Below the pieces are notes generated by a model. That model was not told the origin of the DNA. It was given only the letters and a program-made list of their open reading frames with translations, and searched no databases. Positions 53,832-64,000 of a stretch of 64,000 bases of DNA are shown piece by piece. The translations under genes were made by a program, and so were the position numbers. The number at the start of each line of letters is the position of its first letter. Position 1 is the first letter of the stretch. The DNA comes from Bryopsis sp. KO-2023. Lineage: Eukaryota; Chlorophyta; Ulvophyceae; Bryopsidales; Bryopsidaceae. Location of the stretch: contig BSYQ01000002.1 of NCBI GenBank assembly GCA_030272585.1, forward strand, positions 8,494,001 to 8,558,000. Direction: 5' to 3'.

Positions 53832-55075
53832 AGCGACGAGTGAATTTCGACTGCCCCCTGTTCCTCTGTTGCTTGACTCCGTGTAGCAGAAGCTTTTTTC
53901 TTATCTATGTGATATTGTGTTTCTCTCTTATCAAGGGACCTATTCCAGTCCTATCTTGTTCCGTTGATTTTTTGTTTTTCAACAAAAGTCCCAGTTTTGA
54001 ATTTAGTTCTCCTCTTTTGCTTTTTGTCTCTTTTTTTCTCTTTGAGCGGGGTTGTTTTTGTGCAAATACGTACAGCAAAAGTTACATACTTCTATTTGGG
54101 AAAGAGTGAGAAGAACATTTCCTGTCTTTTTAAGAATCCTGCCATGAGATCACGTTGGGTGGATTTTATTGATTCGATTTTTCATCTGGGACAAGTTACT
54201 GCTTGCACCAGCTCTATTTCGTGGAATCAATGAGCTTTCAAATATGCAGTATTTTTTCTACGCAAATTTGAAGGGATGGGATTGCAGATACTTTGATCAA
54301 AAAAAGAAAGAAAAACCCTGGCAGAGATGTAGTAGTTGTAACATCGAGACACTTTTTGATTGAAGAAAAATTTACGAATTGGCAAAGCTGCGAAGTTTTT
54401 CGCAAAGTGAAGTCCAAGAAGCGCATTCGATACCAATTGGCGCCAACGGCACGTTGCTTTTTGTTTTTATATATCGATATTTTGATCAGGGTACCCTCTC
54501 GAAGAATACGTCCAGCCAGGATCACTCTCTTCTCTGTATCGATAAATTTCTTCAAGAAATTGGCCTTGCGCCGCCATGAACGCGAGCATAATTGTTGTAA
54601 ACATTGTTGGTCTGGAACCAAGCCCCATTCTGCCTAGCGAGAGAATAGAATTGAACGTACAAAAAATACTTCAAGGACTAGAAAATAACTGCAAAGTAAC
54701 CTGACAGGGGCTGGGTTGCTTTGCAGCCTTAGAAGACCTTTTTTTGTAAGCAGAAAAAACGAAAGCCCAGCTCTCTGTAATCGTATTTTCTGTGTGACCT
54801 TCTCACCTGCAAGGGGAAAAATACAAAGAAATACAAACAGTCAACGATGACATCCCAACAGAAAGCATTACTTCAATCGAATCGTCGAAAGGCTTTTCCT
54901 GAGAGGGCAAGATTCCCGACCTATTCGTCGATCAGCCCGGAAACGAGTGGAGCAACGCCTTGATCGGGGAAGGGAAAAAAATACCAAGCAAAATGAGTTA
55001 GGATATTGCCTTCAACCTGAGATTCGCAAGCTATGCGATTCAGGTAGAAAAGACAAGCACTATTTCGTTGGCAGT
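53832..55075. other. No supported gene
   Basis: A minus-strand frame around 54580-54430 has sensible composition (ILREGTLIKIS) after an acceptor-like site, but I could not extend it. Plus-strand frames here are mostly T-rich. No repeats or RNA genes seen. Confidence 0.35.
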
Positions 55076-55079
55076 GATT

Positions 55080-55206
55080 TGTTTCGGTTAATTGGTACCG
55101 ATGAACTCTTGTTGCAGACTTGTTTCAGTTTATTAGTACCGATGAACTCTTGTTGCAGACTTGAAGGCCTTCTCAGAGATCAATCAATCAATCAATCAAT
55201 CAATCA
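55080..55206 (+). repeat. Tandem 41-base duplication followed by an ATCA tetranucleotide run
   Basis: GTACCGATGAACTCTTGTTG recurs at about 55097 and 55137 within two ~41-base units, then a six- to seven-fold ATCA array at 55180-55206. Confidence 0.8.
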
Positions 55207-55399
55207 ATGATTACATGTTGCTGCTCAGGGATAAGAAAAAAAGATCTGAAAAGTCTTCGCCCTCTTTTCTTTCCACTGTTCGCCTCTCTCATTCCACTGA
55301 GGTTTTCTCGAACATAAGTTTAGCGGTATAGGGAAAAAGCTGTGACAGTTGCCACACTTTTGTTTTATTCTTTGTAAATGTCTCTCAGCAGTTTTGTTG

Positions 55400-55588
55400 C
55401 TTGTGGACATAGGCGCAACCAGGATTTCGGGGGAGGGGGGCCGAGATATTTTTTTGGGGGGCCACTTTTAATCTTTTTGCCGGTGCAGTAGAAAATCTGC
55501 TGAATAGGAATTTTTTTTTTCCTTGCTAGCTTTCTTTGGGGGACCAGAAAGATTTTTAAGGGGGCCTGGTCGCGCCTATGCTTGTGGA
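55400..55588. mobile_element. 173-base MITE with 8-base target duplication
   Basis: Direct repeats CTTGTGGA (55400-55407 and 55581-55588) flank an element starting CATAGGCGCAACCAGG and ending with its complement bar one base. Inside are G-rich and C-rich stretches in mirror order. The 8-base duplication points to hAT-type transposition. No coding capacity. Confidence 0.85.
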
Positions 55589-55589
55589 G

Positions 55590-56385
55590 GACTTAGTCCG
55601 CATAACGAGAAGATTTCGTTTCCTGTTGCTTCGTTTCCTGGAAGTTTCTGGTCACAACTCCACCTCTAATCAATCGCGACTGCTCTTGCTTTTAAGTAGT
55701 CTTTTCTCAGTTTCAAACCTGAAAGGCCACTTTTGCTCACGATAAGCATGTTTTGTTTTCTGGCCATGGTTGTTAATGTGTCGGTGCGGAAACAACAAAC
55801 AAACAAACAAACATCAAATTACAAAAATTTCGGTGCAGAAACAAAAGAATAAAAGAAAGATTACTGAGGCGTCATGTAGAAAGGTATTTAAACATAATAG
55901 AATGAGAGGTCGCTTCGATTGTTTGTCGATAGTGGATTCGTGCCAGACTCTGGAACAATGTCCTGCACCAATTCTTTCTCGTCGGGAAAACTATAGATTT
56001 CTAGTTTAAAAGCCAAAAACAATATCCAAAACTGATCTCTACCGAACGATCCGAATTAGGTGATTTAGCAACCGCCAAAAAAACATGCAATAGGCTCCAC
56101 AAATAATTTAGAAAAATCACCCTAATCTGATATGGTTTACAGCAACTGCCTTTGTTGGTTTCCTGTGCACCACAAGATGGAGGTCAAAAATCTATCCTCA
56201 GAAAAAGAAGTCCTTTATTAACTTGCAACATTCAAAAAATATCCCTTTCTGAGATGAAGTCAGAATCCGAACATGTCTATATACAGACAATGGGCTTGGT
56301 AGACTTCTGGTTGGATCTGCACCCACAGTCTGACTGATCCTGAAGAATGGGCCGATGGGATGGCGGTGGGTTTTTTCGCTTTTGT
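55590..56385. other. No supported gene
   Basis: AT-rich sequence with short A-runs and CAAA repeats near 55796-55812. No exon, RNA gene or TIR was seen. Confidence 0.45.
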
Positions 56386-56787
56386 TGGGAAACACAGTGG
56401 GTTGGTGCAACTTCTAACAGAACCACGAACGTTCAGGATCCAACGAAACATGCACACACACAAGGGCACCGAAAACAACAGCAGTTTTTTTCCCAACATG
56501 CATGAAAATCCCCCCCAAAAAACGAAAAGTAAAATCGAAAACGAACACAAAAACAAAACCCCGCCGGCGGTTTCAGCACCGGCGGCTACGACCTCTCTGG
56601 CGCATGACAATTCGAGAGTGAAGGTTCGAACCCGGGACCTGGTGTCCAGGGATCCTCTAGCAGATCCCCTTGACCAGCGGGCGAACGATGACAAGCAGCG
56701 ATGTCGCACTCAAGTACCCCCCCAAGGATGATTCATCCAACCGCCACAAACTCGAGCGGTGCGCGCGTCGAGCGGCTCTCCGACGGT
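56386..56787 (-). repeat. tRNA-headed repeat, right copy of the inverted pair
   Basis: Inverted partner of 46311-46730, about 10 kb away. It keeps the tRNA-Ser-like head (56611-56692), the CCGGCGG hairpin and the CATGCATG segment. The head here has a variable-arm-like CTGG-ACA-CCAG hairpin that is partly lost in the left copy. Confidence 0.7.
56611..56692 (-). tRNA. tRNA-Ser(GCT)-like head of the repeat, right copy
   Basis: Box A, anticodon arm with GCT, a long variable arm (CTGGACACCAG) and box B GGTTCGAACC occur in the order of a class II tRNA-Ser. The T-stem and acceptor do not pair, so it is a tRNA-derived repeat and not a working tRNA. Confidence 0.5.
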
Positions 56788-56789
56788 TT

Positions 56790-59525
56790 TGGTAGCCAGC
56801 AGGAGGATCCCACAGTACAGGCCGCACAAAAACGTGATATTGACAGCACATGCCTTTTTTCCAGGCCGCTCAAAGGGCCTACCCACAGAGGGAGAAGTAG
56901 TGTTAGTGTTTCCTGCGAGGGGATCGAAGAATGCTGGAAACGAAGTGGTGTACACGAAGTTCTTATCAAGGGCTGGGAAGAGCTGGGAGGTTTTGCCAGA
57001 AAAACACGATTTGCTGAGATGAAGCTTTGCTTTTTTTGAATCCACTCGTTCCTTCTCGCCATCCTTCGCGATTTCTGGGAGCCGTTTCTCGACATCGTTC
57101 ACACCTCTGATGTGCTTTTTTGGAGGGTATGTGGTCTTGGCTGGACTTTCGAGCGTTTTTCGTATGTGCTGCAGTCGTCCCAGTGGGAATTCTGCAGAAT
57201 AAATCCCTCTCAACGAAGCGATTTTCTGACTGAAGTTCCTGAAGTGGGCCGAAGTCCTCTGGTAAAACTGAAACCCGTGGACCTGGCTCGTGTGGTGTCG
57301 ACTGTCTGTCCCCAGGTGAGTGATTCGAGTTTCCTGCACTCTTTTCTTTTTTTTGAACGCCTCTTTTTTATGTTCCTCACTTCGATTGACCGCTCTTTCT
57401 GACGACTTTTGAAAAAATTGTTCCCACCCTCCACTGTTCTTCTTTGATTTGCTACTGGGGGAGCTGGGGGTTAATTTCGGTGTTGGACAGATTTGGACAG
57501 GTATATTCAAATGAGAATCCGTGTTGGTGTGCTACTCTGTGGACTAATTTTATCCTGATGAGTGCAAAAGTCGTAGGGAGCTACAGTGTTCTTAGCTTTA
57601 CTTTCCGGGGTAGCAAAAAGAAAAAGGTCTCAAGCAGTTTTTCTACAAAACAAAGGCGCCTGTCAATTCTCTGAATTGACTTCAAAGCTTTTTTTTTTGG
57701 TTTCACAATGGGGCTTGCCACAACGTCAAGAATGATTATTCTTTCTTCACACGTGTGAAGCCTCGACAATCGAGTATTTAAGTCTTTTTGGATATCCAAT
57801 TTTCCATCTGATGTTTTTTTCAGGGGAAATCGATCCACAATCAAGCTGGCCTTGGTGCATCCAGAGTTGGGGACCTCACAGGCATCAAGGTAATAAAACT
57901 GGTCGACACATGTTTTGTCTATCTTGTCGGATTTGGGATATTAAGTTCTTTTTTCTTGCGACTGCAGGTGCTCGCAGACCTTGGATTTGATGTGAACTGT
58001 TGTCCCCCTTCAAGTTGCTCTCAGAAATCCCTCTCTGCCCGAAGCAACAAAGAAAGAGTTCAGAGGGCTCCTTCCTCGATAAGGTTTGTGTTGTCACCAA
58101 TAAAAAGCAGTATATTGCGTAAAAAAAAATATGCTGCTTCTTATGGCCCCCATCTGTTACATAGAAACCTCTGAAGCATGGCCTCTGACATCCCAAACTC
58201 TCCAAACAAGAGACGTTGTAACTAGGAATCCAGAGTTCCAGCAATCAAAAACTCAGACTGACCTTGGGGTGTGAACAAGCTAATGCAGAATTTATGCCTT
58301 TAGTGCTCCGATAATTCGGTGCGATGCAGAATTTGGATCTGACACAAAGTGCAATAATCAAATTAAAAAAAAATAAAAAAATAATAATAATACTCCTATG
58401 AGTTTTGAGGATGAGATGAGATGAGATGAAATCCTAGCCCATTGTCGCATTTTTCTCTCAACTGCTCTCAGCAACCCCTCTCAAAAGACGTTTTCATTTT
58501 TTTTTCCTCTCATTCGGTACTCTGTTGTGTACTTTTTTGCTTATAATGCTGTCAGTATTTTTTTAGATGTTCTTGACGACTGGAGTTTTTTCCAGGAAAG
58601 AGCCATCAGTTATTTTTTTTTCTATGATCAACTATTTTTATATAAGTATATATTATTCGCTTATGTAATTCTGAGATTTCCAGAGAAATGTAGTGGCTAG
58701 TGCAGGCTTTAGTCAATCCAAAGGAAGGGTTACACCGCCTGTAGGGATTCTTAAACACAGAATCCCGTTGGGGAAATCTTTTTTGACTAGCCCCAAACAT
58801 GGCTTCAAGAAACCATCCTGCAACATGCCATCATCATGTCTGCACTCGTATCTTTTCTTCATCCCTTGTTTCTCTTGTGGATCAGAAAGCACCAATGGCA
58901 AACTGAGGATCTGGAGTTCGACCACCCCTCCTGTTGCTGGGCTCATAGTAAATGAATTTCTCGAAAGAAAAATGATGATCAAACCATCATATTGTCAATG
59001 AGAATGCCCCCATTCCCCCCAAAAAAGAAACATTTTTCCTGGAACCCTGGCACCAGAAGTAGCAAAAAAAAAATAAAAAAAAAATAGAAAAAGTAACCCT
59101 CATAGCGTGGACTGCTGCAAGAACGAGTCACAGATATCCAGAATATAACGGGGGGTCTGACAACGCCCTGGCAACGCCTTGGCAACGCTCTGACAACGTG
59201 ACCCGATTACTACAGCGCGCGATGTGACACCGTCGCACTGGGACGCTCGAACATCGTACGGGATGGGACCCCAGAAAATCATCACACTCGTCCCATTGCG
59301 GCGTCGTGTCGGTCGAAACCAGGCGGACTTGCGACACGACGTCCTAAACCCCCAAAATGGATGATGGGACTCTGCAGATTTTCGAGTCAGATGCGTGCGA
59401 TGGGACTTGGGATTATGATGAACCAGAAAGTGACAGTGGGAGTGTTTGTGGTGGTGATGGTGGTGAAATTGGAAATGGTGTGTCTTGTGTCTAAGAAAAT
59501 CTTCCCACAGATTATAATTCACAGA
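56790..59525. other. No confidently supported gene
   Basis: A 266-codon minus-strand frame spans 57510-56710 but runs through the tRNA-headed repeat and has no recognisable domain, so I do not call it. On the plus strand, 57100-57315 with a GTGAGT donor, 57822-57889 and 57966-58080 behave like exons (the last contains VLADLGFDV), but no family is firm. Bases 59155-59200 hold three GCAACG-type repeats. Confidence 0.35.
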
Positions 59526-59528
59526 TTC

Positions 59529-59896
59529 ACTGGTTACACATTTTGAAACAACTGAAAATTCCACTGAAAAAAAATCTGTCCGGATTCCATGCCCTTTCGA
59601 AAGTTTTTCCCGCCTGGAATCTTGCAACTTCCAGCCAGAATTCTCCTATTAAAAAAAAAAAAAAACTGTATTGTATTGAGGAAGTTTTTGCTTTGTGAAG
59701 ATTTAGAAATTCTCCCCACTGGTTACACATTTCGAAACAACTGAAAATTCCACTGGAAAAAAATCTGTCTGGATTCCATGCGCTTTCGAAAGTTTTCCCC
59801 GCCTGGAATCTTGCAACTTCCAGCCAGAATTCTCCTATAAAAAACAACAAAAAAAACTGTATTATATGGAGGAAGCTTTTGCTTTGTAAAAATTCG
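59529..59896 (+). repeat. Tandem duplication, ~190-base unit
   Basis: ACTGGTTACACATTT starts units at about 59529 and 59718. Each contains TGGAATCTTGCAACTTCCAG and ends near GCTTTGT. The units differ by scattered bases and A-run length. Frames inside are shadows of the duplication. Confidence 0.85.
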
Positions 59897-60061
59897 TAAA
59901 GGGGGCCAGAATTCTGTGACATCACCTGACACTCCCAAAAAAGGAGAGAAAGAACATGATGCCAATGCTCACACCATATACACAATTCTCACACCACACA
60001 TTGAGATAACAGATTTTGGAATGGTCGTGAATCGAACACAACACAATACCATACATTCCAG

Positions 60062-63000
60062 GTGCACCATGGCCCAAACTGAAAAAATTGGCGAATGAAA
60101 GAGATTGGAGAAAAATAGGAGTTTTTTGGGGCATCAACAATCTTACTGAGGATCCACACGATGAAGCGGGCTGTGTGACGACAACACAATCCAGGGAGGA
60201 ATTGTGTAGAAAGCTAGTGTCTTGGGCAGAAAATACGGCGTGCAACTACACGCGGCGCCAGCAGAAATATTTGGTACAAACAGTCTGAAAAATATATATT
60301 TAATATTCCTCCGAACAAATATATAGTTCTGACTTTGCTTTTCCTTTTCAATAGAATAAAACTTTGTATATTATATTCCCCCAAAAAAGAAATACTTCCA
60401 CTATATAATTACTACCAATTTTACTGCATCTGTTTTAATGGTTTTCAAGAGAGAATAGAAAAATTGCAAAAATATTTCGTTTTCGCTTAAAAAAATTCAG
60501 TCCACTGAGTTTGCTCAGCAAGATTTGGTGCACTTTTTTAGATGTTTCCGTCGCTTTTATGTAGAAATTAGTTTCCTTTACCTCACCATACGTTCTGTTG
60601 TAGGCCTGGATGCGTGAAGCCCACCCAGAGGGGGACTCTGGAAATCTCTTGGTGAAACCTGGTTGGGTTATCGAGTTTTTAAATCACATCGATGATGCCA
60701 AAAGGCGTGAGGTCAAGAACACCCACGAGGTCGCACGTAGGCAGCCGAAAAATTCATACCGCACATATACTAGCATGTAAACGCACAAAATTTCTCGACA
60801 AAAACGTTTATAAGTTATATTATCGAATTCTGTTTTTTTTAAAGAGAAGTCATGGCGACCAGAAATACTAAATATTCACAGGCAAAATTCTTATCAATGA
60901 GAAAATTTGATCGACGTGTGTTTTTCCAAAACAGAAAAAACTGAGCCGGATCTAAGAGATTTATTGAGACGTCTTGCGTTCGATGATGATTATGTTCAAG
61001 AAATTTTGGATGGGAAAAAGAAGGTGGACAGATTGAAGCCTGATTTTACACCAAAGCGTGACGATATCCCATTGATTGACCACCTGATTTTTCGGGGGTT
61101 GATCACTCCCTCCACGCATGCGAAATTGGAAGTTCTGGTGGGCACCAAGGAGCACCGTAACTTGCAGCCGGCACAAGGTCCTGGAATCGACAAAATACAC
61201 ACGGTAGAAGGTCACGAAATCTCAAAGAAGGATTTTGACGGCTACGTACAAGCCCTTGGTGCCCTACAGGACTTCCACTGCATGTTATTTAATAAAAATA
61301 TAAAAGACAATTTATTGTCTAATCCTGTTTTCCGCTCGTGGAGGGACGAATGGAGATTAGGCGTAGCAAAAAGGCTTTCGGAGTAAGAAAATCTGATGCT
61401 CTCTTCACCATCCATAGGTTTTTTTTTTGCTATAAATGCAATTCTGCTGCAAATTTTACAGATTAGGAAGTATAACAAAATTTTTGTGAAAATGTATTAG
61501 AAAATGCAACCCACTAACGTGGCTGCAGATTTTCTGGTTTGCTACTTTAATGCAATTCTGCTGGAAATTTTACAGATTAGGAAGCATAGTAAATTTTTTT
61601 GTGAAAATGTCTTAGGAAATGCAGCCCACTAACGTAGCTGCAGATTTTCTGGTTTGCTACTTTAATGCAATTCTGCTGGAAATTTTATTGATAAGGAAGT
61701 ATAACAAAATTTTCTACCCATTAATTTGGCTGCCCCAGTTATATATTCTGAAATTCTTGCGCTTTAGGAAATATATCGATAGGCAGCAAGGCGGCTTGGG
61801 CGATGCGTTTACGGAACAAGACAAGGATGCGATACAAAACTCTTTTATGGAGAATGGAAACAATAATTCTCTCCAACTGCGGTGAGTTTTTATTTATCAC
61901 TTACTATTGATTCTTTGTTTTTTCCTTTTCGACCGAAAACGCTCCGTTTATTCTTGATAGGTGTATCTTCTTGATGTCGTGTGCGACACTCGCACGCGGC
62001 GACGACATCCGTATGATCCAGTTCGCGGACTTCTCCACCGAAGTCCACCACGACTACACACCACGAGCGATGGTTGTTTTCTCGATAACAAAGCATAAGG
62101 TAAAAGAATAAAGAACCAAAGCATGATAAAAACAAGACAAAGAATTATTTATTATCATTCGTTATTTTATTTTATTTCTTACAAACATGTTTTTTCCAGG
62201 GAAAAAAACATACCGACGGGCACAAGGACCATTTGGCCCTTGGTGTTCATCGGGATGTCTTTGTGTGTGGGTTGACTTCGTTGGCGCTGCTTATGGTTTG
62301 GAGAGAACACGGCCTTCAGCTCCCGGGACCGGATGTTTTTGCTCCCGATCGAAGTTGGTATCACGAGCAGGTTTTTCAGGGTGCTCAACCGTCCCGTGAA
62401 ATGGAGTATAATACGCACCTGGAGGGAATGAAGAAAGCGTTAGCAACTGCGGGGGTGACGACCTCGCACCCAACGCATTGCCCCCGAATCTCGGGGGCGA
62501 ATGAATTGAGGCGAGCCGGGTGGGTTTTTCAACCTTTCACAATGAAAATTTTTTCACGAGCATTTTTTGCTGTTGTTCAAGTGTTGGATGCCTTTTTCGG
62601 GAAAATTAAACACACTCTGGAAAATTAAACACACTCTGGAAAATTACACACACTCAGGAAAATTACACACACTCAGGAAAATTACACACTCAGGAAAATT
62701 TTACACACTCAGGAAAATTTTACACACTCAGGAAAATTTTACATACCCAGAAAAATTTTAGAGTTGCACACAAACCTCTTTCGACAAGGGGAGCTCACCA
62801 AAATCCTTGCGGATGAAGCCATTGCACGACCTCGTAGTCTGCCGCTCCCCTCTGATCTGAATGTCATCGTCTTCACCTGTCACGTTCGACAAAATGAAGA
62901 CAAAAAAAATTCAGAGTGGTTGAATCATGACCAACAAAAGTTCTGCCGTTTTAGAGCAAGCAACGGAGTGGTCCGCAGCATGCTGATGCACACGAGGAAA

Positions 63001-63865
63001 GATGATGAAATCTCTTACCTTCACACCCCACCCCCAAAGGGGTTGTTTACCATGGTACGCACACACGAACACCGGAACTTGAACCCAGAATGAGGCCAAA
63101 TCCATCCTGTTTTTTCCTTGTCTCACACGAATGCACAAATTTTCACAGGCGGGGTTTCGAAACAATCATCACGACTTGTATCGTCTAGACATCAATCCGG
63201 AAGTCCACTTTCCGGAGATGACTGATGCGATATTCCCGCACCTGGAGACACAATTGGCCACAAAAAAAAGGGTAAGTCACATGACATCAAATGCTTGCAC
63301 AACGGTATAACGAAAACTGACCGGTGGAATTTTTCTATCACAGCAAAACCGATCATATGCGACAGCATTCAAGGATGTCTCTGGAGAAAAATACCTCGAG
63401 GCAAAGCTCTTTCTGCGGAGGGTCTTTTGGGCCGCGCTGCCACTTCTTCACGATCGGTACCCCGCCCATCAATTATTTCAGATTCCAGAATTGAGAATGT
63501 TTCAAAACACCTTTCTTCAGTGGAAAACAATGCAGCTGACTTACTTGAGGCAGATGCAAGATGAGAGTCCCTCCACCATCGATGAGAAGGCTGCCCAAGC
63601 ATATCAGGTTGCTCTCGCTGCTTTGTCAACACCAACCGAGATGACAGCTCCTTCGGCCCTTCAGACGAGAACGATGGCAGTTTCTGGCTCAGAATCTGCA
63701 TTACTGGAAGTCCAAAGCATTCCCACAGCTCCACCATCCACCCCATCAGCTGCCCAGGGATCGTTCCTTTGCAGATCGAGCACAACAAGTAATACATATG
63801 GCAGAGCTTTGAAGAAAACAAACAAGCAAGAAAGCAGCAAAATCTTAAAGCATGCAAACCGCTGA
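60062..63865 (+). CDS. Second Crypton/Ndc10-type tyrosine recombinase gene, runs toward the right edge
   Basis: In-phase exons: 60062-60273, 60604-60736, 60935-61382, 61768-61881, 61961-62099, 62200-62519, 62955-63054, 63149-63271 and 63343 onward (stop at 63865 unless spliced). The N-terminal part (KYLAWMREAHPEGDSGN; SEKYIDRQQGGL) matches the order seen in block A. Catalytic motifs are SCATLARGDDIRMIQFADF (Arg), TKHKGKKH (Lys), THCPRISGANELRRAG (HxxR) and DEISYLHTPP (likely Tyr), then FTMAGF, AIFPHLE and FLRRVFWAALPLLHDRYPAH. The LGxW motif is not obvious, so the Trp may be replaced or one exon boundary is wrong. It is a diverged relative of the block A recombinase. A further exon-like segment at 63892-63970 suggests the gene continues past the window, where a GCR1_C or Ulp1 part could lie. 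Confidence 0.65.
61437..61735 (+). repeat. Intronic tandem repeat, ~114-base unit
   Basis: GCAATTCTGCTG begins units at about 61437, 61551 and 61667. Each runs through ATTTTACAGATTAGGAAG and TGCAGATTTTCTGGTTTGC, with the third unit partial. The array fills most of the intron between exons 60935-61382 and 61768-61881. Confidence 0.85.
62612..62760 (+). repeat. Intronic minisatellite, 17-21 base unit
   Basis: About nine copies of an ACACACTCAGGAAAATT-like unit lie in the intron between exons 62200-62519 and 62955-63054. Units end in TTTTACACA, so several potential CAG acceptors occur. Confidence 0.85.
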
Positions 63866-64000
63866 CAGCAAACATGTTTACCACTTTCCCAATAATTTCT
63901 AGGCGTGCACGAGGCTCCTCAAGTTCCCAGATTGGCCGAGCGACAGCTCCACCCAGCTGCACACACAGGTAATGCCTTCAGCATCGCAAATGATTTGTTT

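Noticed and set aside
54430..54580. Possible PH-domain exon on the minus strand (REGTLIKIS)
   Set aside because: A single short motif after an acceptor-like site; the following strands of a PH domain could not be found in any frame.
2036..56692. Calling all tRNA-like segments functional tRNA genes
   Set aside because: Only those at 12990, 31985 and 44530 give near-complete cloverleaves. The others fail in the acceptor, D or T stem.
56710..57510. 266-codon minus-strand open frame
   Set aside because: It crosses the tRNA-headed repeat, has no recognisable domain, and plus-strand exon-like segments with good donors overlap it. It is probably a chance frame.
57822..58080. Resemblance of VLADLGFDV to a B12-binding domain of methylmalonyl-CoA mutase
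   Set aside because: Only nine residues agree, and the conserved DGHDRG motif expected upstream is absent.

Overview
This window comes from a nuclear genome of a eukaryote, most likely a protist or alga. The evidence is GT-AG introns of about 90-700 bases in every convincing gene, tRNA-like pol III genes (one with an anticodon-loop intron), a non-LTR retrotransposon, and abundant poly-A/T and simple-sequence tracts. I cannot name the species. Coding sense is mostly split over short exons, so long open frames here are often shadows.

Layout: 1-982 is single-copy left flank. Bases 983-38972 are four blocks, A1 (983-14498), B1 (14499-19977), A2 (19978-33493) and B2 (33494-38972). A2 repeats A1 at a constant offset of 18995 with only two base differences noticed. 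B2 is B1 inverted (positions p and 53471-p). The order is therefore A-B-A-inverted B. Bases 38973-64000 are right flank with small transposons, tRNA-like genes, a fucolectin-like gene, ankyrin exons, a small tyrosine-recombinase cassette and, at the right edge, a second large recombinase gene.

Central finding: exons in block A splice in frame into a Crypton/Ndc10-type tyrosine recombinase (R, K, HxxR, W and Y all visible), followed by a GCR1_C-like domain and then a Ulp1/C48-type cysteine protease. The protease is complete only across the A2/B2 junction, which lies inside one of its exons. At A1/B1 the same exon is cut and the protein ends early. A2-B2 is therefore the ancestral order and B1 is the rearranged piece. 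The same 20-base inverted repeat bounds the unit at 19978 and 37938, giving a candidate ~18 kb mobile element coding for a recombinase-protease fusion. A second, degenerate gene runs convergently inside block B.

Nested inside the recombinase gene, in the intron between the K and HxxR exons, is a full-length LINE (ORF1 with CCHC knuckle, ORF2 with APE endonuclease and reverse transcriptase) with a 17-base target-site duplication. A 72-base LINE 3' tail with its own target-site duplication sits in another intron, and tRNA-like genes sit in two more.

Right flank: a hAT-type MITE with 8-base target duplication nested in an older TIR element (39.6-40.9 kb), a second hAT-type MITE (55.4 kb), an intron-containing tRNA-Pro, an inverted pair of tRNA-headed repeats (46.3 and 56.4 kb), and an 859-base cassette whose perfect 74-base terminal inverted repeats supply both the start and stop of a recombinase catalytic domain (51.0-51.9 kb). 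From 60.1 kb a diverged relative of the block A recombinase runs off the right edge. Three different tyrosine recombinase genes in 64 kb is the theme of the window. A caveat: the near-identical A copies could be a very recent rearrangement or two haplotypes joined during assembly.
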